Counted from the stretch's first letter, positions 37,386-46,653 are shown. The stretch is DNA of 64,000 nt from Pseudemcibacter aquimaris (GCF_028869115.1 NZ_CP079800.1:682001-746000); one strand, 5' to 3'. Notes: generated by a model from the sequence alone, not told the origin. Made by a program: numbers and translations.

Positions 37386-38603
37386 TTAAACGACCACTGA
37401 ATTTTCTTTAATATCGTTGATGCTGTTGGTGCCTTGTTGTTTCATCACTAGTTTGAATTCTTCATCAAGGATTTCAAGAACGGCTTTAACGCCTTCTTCA
37501 CCAAAGGCACCAAGACCCCATAAATACGGCCTACCGATGCCAACGGCACTGGCACCAAGGGCGAGTGCTTTATAAACATCACTGCCGCGTCTTATGCCGC
37601 CATCGACCATTACTGGCACACGGCCATTCACGGCACGAACAATTTCGGGCAGGATATCAATGGTGCCACGTGAACTTACCTCTGCGCGGCCACCGTGGTT
37701 GGATACGATGATGCCATCTGCACCCGCATCAAGACACCCAAGCGCATCTTCGGCGTTGGTGATGCCTTTGACCAATACTTTCATGGATGTGGTGTCGATT
37801 ATGCGCTTTAACATGTCAAAACCAAATGATCTGTCGCTTCCCATGTAAGCATCAAAATCGATATTGTCGAGCATGGGTTTGCCGCGAAATCCGCTTCTGA
37901 CTTCGCCGTGACATTCGGCGCAATTGGCATCATCCATTTTGATGAAACGCTCTAGGGTTTCGCGCTTTCCTTTGCCGATCATATCAACGGTAATGACCAT
38001 GATCTCATTACCCGCGTCTTCAGCGCGGTTCATAATGATCTCGTTGGATGGCCAATGTTGGCGTGGGTAAAATTGAAACCATACGGGTTCACCGCGGGCG
38101 GCGTTCACATCTTCCAAGCTTTTAGATGAAAGGGTTGATAACATCATCAATTGGTCGCGTTTTTTGGCGGCGCGGGCAACGGCAAGTTCCGCGTCATCAT
38201 GATAGGCACCCTGACTGCCAGCGGGTGCAATCATAATCGGCGAATTCCATTTGCGTCCGAATAATGTGATGGATGTATCCATATGCTGCATATCACGCAG
38301 GCGGCGTGGGATTAACTTTATCCGTTTTAAGGCCTTGCGATTTGCAATTTGGCTTATTTCGTCGCTGACGCCCGATGCAAGATAGCCATAATGGGCGGGA
38401 GATAAGTTTTCACGGGCGACGGCCTCAAAGTCAAAAACATTAAGACCGTCTTCCGGTTTTGATATTAGTTCTTTTTTTAAACTCAGGATAAACTCAAGAT
38501 CGGGGTCCAGTTTTTCCGAATCAAATGCATTAGCAAAGCCCGCTGATGCCATCAGCGGGCTTGTTAACATGAATTTAAGCAAGTTGCGTTTTGCCTGATC
38601 CAA
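37386..38603 (-). CDS. FMN-dependent alpha-hydroxy-acid dehydrogenase with CXXCH motif
   Basis: A 405-residue (beta/alpha)8 flavoprotein of the lactate/glycolate oxidase family. YGYLASGVSDE (72-82), FQFYP, the active His303 and Arg306 in SNHGGR, and VMVDGGIRRGSDVYKALALGA are intact. Two oddities stand out. The N-terminus KRNLLKFML followed by a hydrophobic stretch ending FANA looks like a twin-arginine export signal with Lys-Arg. Residues 228-232 read CAECH, a c-type heme CXXCH motif, in the loop where flavocytochrome-like relatives vary. A periplasmic enzyme passing electrons to heme is plausible but unproven. It follows the M19 gene by 21 bases on the same strand. Confidence 0.88.
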   Translation of the reverse strand: MDQAKRNLLKFMLTSPLMASAGFANAFDSEKLDPDLEFILSLKKELISKPEDGLNVFDFEAVARENLSPAHYGYLASGVSDEISQIANRKALKRIKLIPRRLRDMQHMDTSITLFGRKWNSPIMIAPAGSQGAYHDDAELAVARAAKKRDQLMMLSTLSSKSLEDVNAARGEPVWFQFYPRQHWPSNEIIMNRAEDAGNEIMVITVDMIGKGKRETLERFIKMDDANCAECHGEVRSGFRGKPMLDNIDFDAYMGSDRSFGFDMLKRIIDTTSMKVLVKGITNAEDALGCLDAGADGIIVSNHGGRAEVSSRGTIDILPEIVRAVNGRVPVMVDGGIRRGSDVYKALALGASAVGIGRPYLWGLGAFGEEGVKAVLEILDEEFKLVMKQQGTNSINDIKENSVVV

Positions 38604-38624
38604 TATTTTATCCTGTTTTTATAA

Positions 38625-40022
38625 TTATTCGCCTTCGGCAGCCAGAAGCTGGCGTGACACTTCCTGAACGTCATCCAGCACACGAAGCAGGTTACCACCC
38701 CAAAGCTGTGCGATTTGTTCTTCAGTATATCCGCGGCGTACTAGTTCAATTGTTACATTGTGTGTTTCGGATGCGTCATTCCATCCTTCGACGCCCCCGC
38801 CACCATCGAAATCGGAACTGATACCAACATGATCAAGGCCAATCATGTCCACCATGTAATCAATATGATCAACGAAGTCTTTAACATCCACTGGCGGTGC
38901 AACGGTGTTTACTTCTGATTCAAGACGTGGTGCCGCCATTTCGACCAGTTGATCATAGGTTTCACGGTATGCGGCAAGGGCATCCGGTGTCATGTTCTGG
39001 CGTGTATCATAATCCAGAATTTCAAAACCCATTCTCGCAGCGACATCAGCGTAAAGTTTGTCTTTTAATTCCTGGTGGGCATTATGTTTGTCACGGTCAA
39101 GATAGCTTGAAAATGCAACCGTTTGAATAACACCGCCGTTTTCTTTAACCGCAAGCAATAGGTCATCTTCAAGGTTACGGCTTACCGCTGAACTTAGTGC
39201 ACGTGCCGATGAATGGGACGCGATAACCGGTGCTTTTGAAAGCGCGATTGTTTGTTTGTTGGCTTCGTATGATGGATGGGAAATATCGATCATGATACCG
39301 TGCTTGTTAAGCTCAACAATGGCTTGCTTACCAAGCTCGCTAAGGCCGTTATAAAGCCATGGTTCTGTTGGATTGCCGTTTTCATCAACACGTTCACCAG
39401 TGTTTGAATCGGCAAGTTGGCTGTGGCCATTATGGGCAAGGGACATATATCTTGCGCCAAGGTCAGCAAACTTTTTAATGTTACCTAGATCAGTTCCCAT
39501 TGGATAACCATTTTCGATACCGATCATAGCGATTTTCTTTCCTTCGGCATTAAGGCGGCGCACATCATCAGATGTTAGCGCAAGACCAATTTGCGAAGGT
39601 GCTTTTTCTTTTGCCAGCCAGTGGATCGCGTTGAATTTGCTGATGGCTGTATCATATGCTTCTTTAAATCCAGCTTCGTTTAATTCCCCTTGGCTTGTAA
39701 ACACAATAAAGAATGCCACATCAAGGCCACCTTTATACATTTTCGGCAGGTTCACCTGACTATAGGTATCCATGGTATAGTTTAATTCATCCGTGAAATT
39801 TGCACGGTCAATATCATCATGGGTATCAAGTGTGATGATACGCTCATGGATATCCATCGCGCGTGCGATCATGGCTTCTTCGGATTCTACCATTTGTTCG
39901 TTTGCGGCTTGTTCTTCTGCGCCGCTTGATGCGGCCGGTGTGTTATTTCCACTATCGCATGCGGCAAGGAACACCACACTGCTTAGTAAAGCGGCCTTAA
40001 GACCGAATGATTTAATTGACAT
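38625..40022 (-). CDS. Membrane dipeptidase, peptidase family M19, second copy
   Basis: A 465-residue zinc dipeptidase. The lipoprotein signal ends LAACD, so it is envelope-attached. Metal-site segments are LDTHDDIDRANF, MIGIENGYPM, LAHNGHSQLADSN, DISHPSYEA with ASHSSARA, and the C-terminal DHVGISSDFDGGGG. The ATG at 40022 follows GGGGAGA; an open frame extends 69 residues further without signal features. It is clearly paralogous to the gene at 2236-3498, but longer. It is probably co-transcribed with the FMN dehydrogenase gene. Confidence 0.93.
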   Translation of the reverse strand: MSIKSFGLKAALLSSVVFLAACDSGNNTPAASSGAEEQAANEQMVESEEAMIARAMDIHERIITLDTHDDIDRANFTDELNYTMDTYSQVNLPKMYKGGLDVAFFIVFTSQGELNEAGFKEAYDTAISKFNAIHWLAKEKAPSQIGLALTSDDVRRLNAEGKKIAMIGIENGYPMGTDLGNIKKFADLGARYMSLAHNGHSQLADSNTGERVDENGNPTEPWLYNGLSELGKQAIVELNKHGIMIDISHPSYEANKQTIALSKAPVIASHSSARALSSAVSRNLEDDLLLAVKENGGVIQTVAFSSYLDRDKHNAHQELKDKLYADVAARMGFEILDYDTRQNMTPDALAAYRETYDQLVEMAAPRLESEVNTVAPPVDVKDFVDHIDYMVDMIGLDHVGISSDFDGGGGVEGWNDASETHNVTIELVRRGYTEEQIAQLWGGNLLRVLDDVQEVSRQLLAAEGE

Positions 40023-40207
40023 TTTTCTCCCCTTTGGTCGGTTAAATTTGACTGTACGATAGTGGGGCGGGGGACAGTTGTCAAATAAGGAAATATTTGA
40101 TTTTTTGTTGTGAAATTTATTTCGTTTAATGTCCAATACTTGACTGGCATCAAGGTATTTGTTTTGGCGCAAAAGTATAATTTCCTTACACAAAGGAGGT
40201 ATATACA

Positions 40208-40651
40208 ATGAATAAAGTTTTTTCACCAATAGTTTTAATCATTTCTTCAGTGCTTTTGCTCGTATCCTGCACTAATTCGAATGATCAAAGCTTCCCACAA
40301 GTGGCAAGTCCCCCACCATTTGATTATGTGGACGGTCAGGAATTAAGAGGCAACATGCATCAACTTGCGTTCGCGCTTTTAAGGCTTGATAGTGACCTTA
40401 GCCGTGCAGATGAAAATAACCCTGTTGATCAGCAGGATATTGTTCAAACTCTGCAGCGTATTAAAGAAATCGGCGATGGAATTCAAAGCGAAGACCTACG
40501 TGAACGCCACCCGTATCTGGTTAGCGGAATGTATCGTTTCATGAATGATGTGGATCAGGCACTCTTTCAAGCGTCACTCAGATCACCGAGATATTATATG
40601 GCGGGCCGTATTTCTGGATCATGTGTCAATTGCCATCGGGCGAATGATTAG
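40208..40651 (+). CDS. c-type cytochrome lipoprotein (cytochrome c-prime-like)
   Basis: A 147-residue lipoprotein (lipobox LLVSC, Cys21). The body is helical, and a single heme-binding CVNCH (139-143) lies nine residues from the C-terminus, as in cytochrome c-prime and cytochrome c556. It would bind one heme c in the periplasm, attached to a membrane. An unusually strong ribosome-binding site, AAAGGAGGT (40192-40200), precedes the ATG, and TATAAT occurs at 40176-40181. It is divergent from the M19 gene, so it is a candidate redox partner for the CXXCH-bearing FMN enzyme nearby. Confidence 0.8.
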   Translation: MNKVFSPIVLIISSVLLLVSCTNSNDQSFPQVASPPPFDYVDGQELRGNMHQLAFALLRLDSDLSRADENNPVDQQDIVQTLQRIKEIGDGIQSEDLRERHPYLVSGMYRFMNDVDQALFQASLRSPRYYMAGRISGSCVNCHRAND

Positions 40652-40662
40652 AAGTAAAATAT

Positions 40663-40694
40663 TAAGGCCGCATAATAGATATTATGCGGCCTTA
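40663..40694 (+). terminator. Strong hairpin terminator after the cytochrome gene
   Basis: TAAGGCCGCATAATA (40663-40677) pairs perfectly with TATTATGCGGCCTTA (40680-40694), a 15-bp stem followed by TTTCG. It separates the cytochrome gene from the sulfatase gene. Confidence 0.75.
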
Positions 40695-40772
40695 TTTCGT
40701 AATTTCCATAAATCCCAAGACTGTGATATAGCAATAATTAATATTAATTTTTAAGCGGTTTAGGGAAGTTTC

Positions 40773-42413
40773 ATGAAAAAGTTTTTAATGTTGGCATTGA
40801 CGCCACTTTTGATCGGCGGCTGTTCTGACCAAACGGAAAAAACGGATGAACGCCCAAATATCCTGCTTATTGTTGCTGATGATCTTGGTTATTCTGATAT
40901 TGGTGCATTCGGTAGCGAGATATCCACACCAAACCTCGATAAGCTCGCGGCAGAAGGCGTTAAATTAAGCAACTTTTATGCAGCCGCTGCATGCTCACCA
41001 ACCAGATCAATGTTACTTAGTGGGGCGGATAGCCATGTGGCTGGTATGGGTACTATGTATAATGACCAGGCAGAAAATCAAATAGGGCAACCTGGCTATG
41101 AAGGTTATATGAACCATAATGTTGTAACCGTGTCGTCATTATTAAAAGACGCAGGTTATCATACCTATATGACGGGTAAATGGCATCTTGGATATGAAGA
41201 GGATCAATCGCCCGCAGCACGGGATTTTGAGCGATCATTCGCTATTTTGCAAGGGGGCGGTGGCCATTTTGATGATGCTGCAATGACTGTGGATCATGAC
41301 ACGTCATGGTACCGCGAAGATGGTGTGATGACGGAATTGCCGGATGATTTTTTCTCAAGCCGTTTTTATACCGATAAAATGATGGAATATATTTCGGCTG
41401 ATAAGGATGATGGTAAGCCGTTTTTTGCCTATCTTGCCTATACGGCACCGCATTGGCCACTTCAGGCGCCAGATGAATATCTTGATAAATATAAAGGGCG
41501 TTATGATGCAGGCTATGACAATTTGGCCCAAGAACGATTAAAATCACTTGAAAAAATCGGTCTTATTGATGAAGGCCATATCGCCCCTGATCCCGCATAC
41601 CCGCCAGAGGAAAATTGGGAAAATCTTAGCGATGAACAAAAAAGAATAGATGCCCGTGAAATGGAAATTTTCGCCGCCATGGTTGATAATATGGATTACC
41701 ACATTGGGCGTATCATTGATTATCTTGAAAAAACAGGTGAACGTGACAATACGGTCATTATTTTTATGTCGGATAATGGGGCACAAGGGTTTGGCCCGGG
41801 CATGGCAAGGGCTTTCCCACAAGAATGGATAGATGAAAATTTCGACAATAGTTTTGAAAATATGGGCCGGATAAATTCATATATTTATTTAGGCCCGCAT
41901 TGGGCAAGGGCATCGACAGCGCCAATGCGCATGTTTAAAGGATTTTCATCCGAAGGCGGAATAAAGGTACCAGCGATCATTAATTATCCGGGCAAATTTG
42001 AAGGCCGTAAGGGAGAGTTTCTGGATCAATTTGCAACGGTACTTGATTTACCAGTAACGTTTCTCGATCTTGCAAAGCACGAGCATCCCGGACCAGAATA
42101 TAACGGCAGGTCAGTTGCACCATATATTGGAACGTCCATGCTTCCTTTTATAAATGGTGAAGCAGAAGAAATTCATGCATCTGATGATGTGGTTGGTTGG
42201 GAACTTAATAACCGAATTGCTATTCGGAAAGGGGATTGGAAATTGATACGCATTCCCGGGAGGTTTGGAAGTGGTGATTGGGAACTTTATAATATTCCGG
42301 CTGACCCCGCAGAAAGAAACGATTTAAGTAAAGTGAATGTGACAAAGCTTAACGAATTGATTGCGGAATGGGAAAAATATGCTGCCGATAATGGTGTTAT
42401 ATTGGCGCCGTAA
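40773..42413 (+). CDS. Arylsulfatase-type sulfatase, lipoprotein
   Basis: A 546-residue type I sulfatase. The lipobox is IGGCS (Cys17), predicting envelope attachment. RPNILLIVADDLGYSDIGAFG holds the metal-binding Asp pair, and CSPTRSMLLSG (Cys74) is the formylglycine signature. TGKWHLGY and FMSDNGAQG complete the active site. Maturation requires a formylglycine-generating enzyme, which is not in the window. Substrate is not predictable; sulfated algal polysaccharides or sterol/aryl sulfates are possible. It is flanked by a terminator upstream and the argG promoter region downstream. Confidence 0.92.
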   Translation: MKKFLMLALTPLLIGGCSDQTEKTDERPNILLIVADDLGYSDIGAFGSEISTPNLDKLAAEGVKLSNFYAAAACSPTRSMLLSGADSHVAGMGTMYNDQAENQIGQPGYEGYMNHNVVTVSSLLKDAGYHTYMTGKWHLGYEEDQSPAARDFERSFAILQGGGGHFDDAAMTVDHDTSWYREDGVMTELPDDFFSSRFYTDKMMEYISADKDDGKPFFAYLAYTAPHWPLQAPDEYLDKYKGRYDAGYDNLAQERLKSLEKIGLIDEGHIAPDPAYPPEENWENLSDEQKRIDAREMEIFAAMVDNMDYHIGRIIDYLEKTGERDNTVIIFMSDNGAQGFGPGMARAFPQEWIDENFDNSFENMGRINSYIYLGPHWARASTAPMRMFKGFSSEGGIKVPAIINYPGKFEGRKGEFLDQFATVLDLPVTFLDLAKHEHPGPEYNGRSVAPYIGTSMLPFINGEAEEIHASDDVVGWELNNRIAIRKGDWKLIRIPGRFGSGDWELYNIPADPAERNDLSKVNVTKLNELIAEWEKYAADNGVILAP

Positions 42414-42591
42414 AATTTAATACAGTTCTATTTTATATTTAATCCATCAATTATACTTTTTAATAAAATTGATTAGATGTGTGATGTTTAATTTTTAGAA
42501 TTTTATTCGATTTTTTTCATTATTTACAAATAAAATTTTGTTTAAAGTATCATTTTTTGCATATTTCTGAAGAAAAAGCGTATTTCAAGGG

Positions 42592-42619
42592 TTGCTAAAG
42601 GGAAAGTTTTCCCTATACT
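42592..42619 (+). promoter_or_regulatory. Promoter of argG
   Basis: TTGCTA (42592-42597) and TATACT (42614-42619) are 16 bases apart, about 40 bases upstream of the ATG. A short symmetrical stretch, AGGGAAAG to TTTTCCCT, lies in the spacer and could be an operator. Confidence 0.5.
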
Positions 42620-42658
42620 GCGCCGCAATAATGGATTCGGTAATTTGACAAGGAAAAA

Positions 42659-43861
42659 ATGATGTCAGTTAATAAAGTTGTGCTTGCCTATTCAGGCGGT
42701 TTGGACACATCAATTATTCTGAAATGGCTTCAGGATGAATACCAATGCGAAGTGGTGACATTCACAGCTGATCTTGGACAAGGTGAAGAGCTTGAACCTG
42801 CACGCAAAAAAGCAGAAATGTTTGGCGTAAAGGAAATCTTCATTGATGATCTTCGTGAAGAGTTCGTGCGCGATTATGTTTTTCCGATGTTCCGTGCCAA
42901 TACTCTTTATGAAGGAACATATTTATTAGGGACAGCCATTGCCCGTCCACTTATTGCCAAGCGTCAGATTGAAATTGCCAATCAAGTGGGTGCGGAAGCA
43001 GTAAGCCACGGTGCAACCGGTAAAGGGAATGACCAAATCCGTTTTGAACTTGGTTATTATGCCAATGACCCGGAAATTAAAGTGATCGCCCCATGGCGTG
43101 AGTGGGATCTAAATAGCCGTGAGAAGCTGATTGATTATGCTGAAAAGCATCAAATTCCAATCGCGAAAGATAAGCGTGGCGAGGCACCATTCTCATGTGA
43201 TGCGAACCTTCTTCATATTTCTTCTGAAGGAAAGCTTTTAGAAGATCCGTGGGAAGAAGCACCAGAATATGTGTATAGCCGTACTGATTCAGCGGAAAAC
43301 GCACCAGCAGAGCCAACATACATTGATATCGAATTTGAAAAAGGTGATCCTGTTGCGATTGATGGGGTGCGTATGTCACCGGCAACATTACTAACCAAGT
43401 TAAATGAACTTGGTAAAATTAATGGCATTGGTCGTCTTGACCTGCTTGAAAACAGATTCATCGGAATGAAGTCCCGCGGTATTTATGAAACACCGGGTGG
43501 TACAATTCTGCTAACCGCGCACCGTGGTATGGAAAGTATTACGATCGACCGTGGTGCAATGCATCTTAAAGACGAGATCATGCCGAAATACGCCCAAGCC
43601 ATTTATAATGGTTTCTGGTTCTCGCCAGAGCGTGAAATGATGCAGGCCTTAATCGACAAATCACAAGAAGATGTGTACGGCACAGTGCGTATGAAGCTTT
43701 ATAAAGGATCAGCAACACTGGTTGGTCGTAAGTCACCACGTTCACTTTATTCTATGGAACATGTGACATTCGAAGAAGACGAGGTTTATGATCAACGCGA
43801 TGCTGAGGGCTTCATTAAGCTTAATGCCCTGCGTCTGCGTCTACGTAATATGCGTGGCTAA
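42659..43861 (+). CDS. argG: Argininosuccinate synthase
   Basis: A 400-residue enzyme ligating citrulline and aspartate with ATP. The PP-loop [15 protein letters not shown] is intact, as are [14 protein letters not shown] and [10 protein letters not shown]. It is the penultimate step of arginine synthesis. A second ATG directly follows the first, so the product starts MMSVNK or MSVNK. It stands alone; argH is not adjacent. Confidence 0.97.
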   Translation: MMSVNKVVLAYSGGLDTSIILKWLQDEYQCEVVTFTADLGQGEELEPARKKAEMFGVKEIFIDDLREEFVRDYVFPMFRANTLYEGTYLLGTAIARPLIAKRQIEIANQVGAEAVSHGATGKGNDQIRFELGYYANDPEIKVIAPWREWDLNSREKLIDYAEKHQIPIAKDKRGEAPFSCDANLLHISSEGKLLEDPWEEAPEYVYSRTDSAENAPAEPTYIDIEFEKGDPVAIDGVRMSPATLLTKLNELGKINGIGRLDLLENRFIGMKSRGIYETPGGTILLTAHRGMESITIDRGAMHLKDEIMPKYAQAIYNGFWFSPEREMMQALIDKSQEDVYGTVRMKLYKGSATLVGRKSPRSLYSMEHVTFEEDEVYDQRDAEGFIKLNALRLRLRNMRG

Positions 43862-43899
43862 TCAGACAGAATAAGAATTATGAAAAGCGGCCTTGTTCC

Positions 43900-44937
43900 T
43901 TATGGTGCAATGTCGCTTTTTTGTTCTGGGGTATAATCGCCCCACATCATATCCCATGTGGTATCAAGCGCCCGCCCATCCGGGCCACGGAAATTGCCGT
44001 ACTCAACATGATGATCCGGATTGTTGCGATCAACGCGTATGCCCCAGATCGGCTGAACTTTATGGGGTTCAGCACTGTATCTTAAATCGGCAAGACCGCC
44101 GTTATGTTCAAACAAATATCCTTGTGCGAAATAATTAAAGCGGCGAATGTCATTACGTGCCACGCTATCTGTGCCAATTTCAGGATAAATTGTTTCGGGG
44201 TCAATGGCAGGAACTGATGTGCCTTCCAGAATAGATGGGGATTTAAAGGGCTGTGCAACAACGGCGTTTACATAATAATTGCCATCATATTGATAAACTG
44301 CGCGCCACACTATCAGGTTGCCAATGGTCGGGTTTAATTTAATCCGTTCGACTTGGTGACCACGATCCGCAGCCAGCTGTTCAATCGTGTCTGTCACTCG
44401 TGCATTTTGAACAAACCCCAGCGACATATAAAAGAAAAAGACACCCATGCCGATACGTGCAAATTTGGATGAACCGCGTTTTGCGCTAAATATAACGAAA
44501 ACAATCAACGGAATGGTCACCAATGGATCAATGATCGATATGGTATCCCACGTCACCCGCGCATTGGATAAGGGCCAAAATAACCGCGTACCATAACTGG
44601 TGCAGGCATCAAGCGTCGCGTGGGTCGCGTACCCGAGGGTCGCGAATTTATATATGGTTTTAAAATCCCAGTGATCCTTTTTCAGGATTAAATTAAACAA
44701 AAGCCATATGGCCCCAGCGACCAGCGCGCCGCCAAACGGAATAAACCAGATCGAATGGGTGAAATGACGATGATATTCAAGGGATAAAAGCGGATCGATA
44801 TCAGACCCAATGACAATATCCAAATCCGGTGCAAGGCCACCACAAATACCGGCAAAACAGGCAATCGCCATTGTTTTCTTGTTTGAAAAGCTTTGTGAAA
44901 ATGCACCGCCAAGTGCGCCCTGTGTAAATGGATCCAT
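43900..44937 (-). CDS. YdjM/DUF457-type membrane-bound metal-dependent hydrolase
   Basis: A 345-residue integral membrane protein. The family motifs are N-terminal MDPFTQGALGGAFSQ, GGLAPDLDIV and HRHFTHSIWFIPFGG, which place conserved Asp and His residues near the membrane. Four or five hydrophobic segments cover about residues 20-190, followed by a soluble C-terminal half. E. coli YdjM, the best-known member, is SOS-regulated; biochemical activity is not established. No LexA-like box was recognised upstream here. It is convergent with argG. Confidence 0.85.
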   Translation of the reverse strand: MDPFTQGALGGAFSQSFSNKKTMAIACFAGICGGLAPDLDIVIGSDIDPLLSLEYHRHFTHSIWFIPFGGALVAGAIWLLFNLILKKDHWDFKTIYKFATLGYATHATLDACTSYGTRLFWPLSNARVTWDTISIIDPLVTIPLIVFVIFSAKRGSSKFARIGMGVFFFYMSLGFVQNARVTDTIEQLAADRGHQVERIKLNPTIGNLIVWRAVYQYDGNYYVNAVVAQPFKSPSILEGTSVPAIDPETIYPEIGTDSVARNDIRRFNYFAQGYLFEHNGGLADLRYSAEPHKVQPIWGIRVDRNNPDHHVEYGNFRGPDGRALDTTWDMMWGDYTPEQKSDIAP

Positions 44938-44988
44938 AAATATACCCTTAAATTTTCTGAAGTTAATATAGGTATGCTTATGGGGAAG

Positions 44989-45020
44989 CGCAATATTTTG
45001 TTATAATATTGCGTTTTTTT
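44989..45020 (+). terminator. Orphan intrinsic terminator upstream of xdhC
   Basis: CGCAATATT (44989-44997) pairs with AATATTGCG (45005-45013) around a seven-base loop, followed by seven T (45014-45020) on the plus strand. No annotated plus-strand gene ends here: the YdjM-like gene starts at 44937 on the other strand. It could end a short RNA, an antisense transcript, or attenuate xdhC. Confidence 0.6.
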
Positions 45021-45058
45021 AAGTGATTTTTGTTTATGCATTTGTTACTGTCCCGGAC

Positions 45059-45970
45059 ATGAGTACAGATTGGCGACATATATGGGAAACCATCCGTGAC
45101 TGGGATAATGAGGGCCGCAAAATGGCGCTCGCCACCGTGGTAAAAACATGGGGTTCATCACCACGTCCGGTCGGTAGCCACCTTGTGATTGATGCGGACG
45201 GCCATATGGAAGGGTCGGTTTCCGGGGGTTGCGTTGATGGGGTTGTTGTAACAACCGCCTTTGACGTGATTAAATCAGGTGAGGGTGAATTACTGAAATT
45301 CGAGGTCGCAACCGATCAAGCATGGGAAGTGGGCCTAAGCTGCGGCGGTGAAGTTCATATTATTGTTGAACCACTTATCGATGTTCAGAAAACTTGTGCG
45401 TTCCTGCTTGATGGTGATCCGCATGAAGTTCGAACTTTAAAATCAACAATCAAAACCGCCGATGATGAATTATTTATTCATGAATTTAAACCGGCGCTGC
45501 AAATGATTGTGGTGGGGGCCGTGCATATTTCACAAGGACTTGTGAAAATGGCGGAAGCCCTTGATATCGATGTAACGCTGATTGATCCGCGCACTGCTTA
45601 TGCGAGTGAGGAACGGTTCCCGGGCACAAAATTCATGACTGATTGGCCGGATGAAGCCATTGAGAAAATCGGTATTAATTCAAGCACCGCCATCGTGACA
45701 TTAAGCCATGATCCGAAGCTTGATGATCCGGCGCTTGAAATGGCGATGCGGTCCGATGCATTTTATATCGCAGCACTTGGCAGCCGAAAAACCCAAAAGC
45801 AACGCCGCGATAGAATGCGTGAGAAAGGTTTCACGGAAGAAGAAATTGACCGCGTTCATGGCCCAGCTGGCCTTGATATCGGCAGCCTTGAACCCGCTGA
45901 AATCGCGCTTTCAATCCTTGCGGAATTGGTATCTATACGCCGCGCTGAAAACATCAAAGGCATCGCATAA
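45059..45970 (+). CDS. xdhC: XdhC-family molybdenum cofactor insertion protein
   Basis: A 303-residue XdhC/CoxI-family protein. The N-terminal XdhC_CoxI domain shows ATVVKTWGSSPRPVGSHLVID, GSVSGGCVDG and LSCGGEVHIIVEP. A C-terminal Rossmann domain includes VVGAVHISQGLVKMAEALDI and YIAALGSRKTQKQRRDRM. XdhC binds and sulfurates Mo cofactor before insertion into xanthine-dehydrogenase-type enzymes. The start at 45059 has only a weak ribosome-binding site; an in-frame GTG at 45023 is an alternative. mocA follows with no gap, but no xanthine dehydrogenase gene is nearby. Confidence 0.88.
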   Translation: MSTDWRHIWETIRDWDNEGRKMALATVVKTWGSSPRPVGSHLVIDADGHMEGSVSGGCVDGVVVTTAFDVIKSGEGELLKFEVATDQAWEVGLSCGGEVHIIVEPLIDVQKTCAFLLDGDPHEVRTLKSTIKTADDELFIHEFKPALQMIVVGAVHISQGLVKMAEALDIDVTLIDPRTAYASEERFPGTKFMTDWPDEAIEKIGINSSTAIVTLSHDPKLDDPALEMAMRSDAFYIAALGSRKTQKQRRDRMREKGFTEEEIDRVHGPAGLDIGSLEPAEIALSILAELVSIRRAENIKGIA

Positions 45971-46543
45971 ATGGCCCGCATTGCCGCTATAGTCTTGGCA
46001 GCGGGGCGTTCCACACGTATGGGCGCAGAAAATAAATTACTACTGACATTCAATGATAAAACCATGGTGAATTATGTTGTCGAACAGCTTGCGGACAGCA
46101 ATGTTTCCTGCATTTACGTGGTCACCGGCAATGAATCCGAAGCGGTAAAGAAAAGTATCTCAGGTGATGTGACCTACGTTCATAACCTGGAATTTTTCCA
46201 TGGTCTCAGTACATCGGTAAAGGCAGGAATTGAAGCACTACCAAATGACATCGACGGCGTCATGATCTGCCTTGGCGATATGCCATACATCACATCAGGT
46301 AATTACAATGATCTGATCGCCGCATTCGAAAAAGGCAAAATCATCGCCCCCACCACAAACGGCAAAATCGGCAACCCGCTCATCTTCGCGAAAAACTATT
46401 TCAATGATTTCGAAGAACTCGAAGGCGACCGCGGCGCAAGAAAACTTCTCAAGGATTACCCCGATGATATCATCGAGGTTGATGTAAATTCAGAAGCCAT
46501 CTTTCAAGATATCGATACGCCGGAAGAATACGAAGAGATTTAA
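45971..46543 (+). CDS. mocA: MocA-like molybdenum cofactor cytidylyltransferase
   Basis: A 190-residue nucleotidyltransferase of the MobA/MocA type. The N-terminal IAAIVLAAGRSTRMGAENKLLL binds the nucleotide, and MICLGDMPYI holds the metal Asp. The ending DIDTPEEYEEI is typical of the MocA group. MocA converts Mo-molybdopterin to the cytosine dinucleotide form used by xanthine-dehydrogenase-family enzymes. Pairing with xdhC supports this over a GTP-using MobA. Its ATG directly follows the xdhC stop. Confidence 0.82.
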   Translation: MARIAAIVLAAGRSTRMGAENKLLLTFNDKTMVNYVVEQLADSNVSCIYVVTGNESEAVKKSISGDVTYVHNLEFFHGLSTSVKAGIEALPNDIDGVMICLGDMPYITSGNYNDLIAAFEKGKIIAPTTNGKIGNPLIFAKNYFNDFEELEGDRGARKLLKDYPDDIIEVDVNSEAIFQDIDTPEEYEEI

Positions 46544-46552
46544 CAAGACATC

Positions 46553-46653
46553 CGTCACCCTGAACTTGATTCAGGGTCTACGAAATCCTCTAAATAAAGA
46601 AAATTTATCCGATGAAAGGATTCCGTGGATTCCGGATCAAGTCCGGAATGACG
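46553..46653. repeat. Palindromic dispersed repeat element
   Basis: A left arm (46553-46588, CGTCACCCTGAACTTGATTC...) and a right arm (46618-46653, ending ...TCAAGTCCGGAATGACG) are imperfect inverted repeats of about 36 bases around a 29-base AT-rich centre. Each arm is itself a small palindrome centred on CTTGAT or ATCAAG. This is the layout of the CGTCATTCCGG-type repeats widespread in alphaproteobacterial intergenic regions. It directly abuts the stop codon of the S9 peptidase gene. Confidence 0.8.

Noticed and set aside
43883-43920. Terminator after argG
   Set aside because: AAAAGCG and CGCTTTT pair, but the loop is 24 bases and part of it is coding sequence of the convergent gene; too weak to list.
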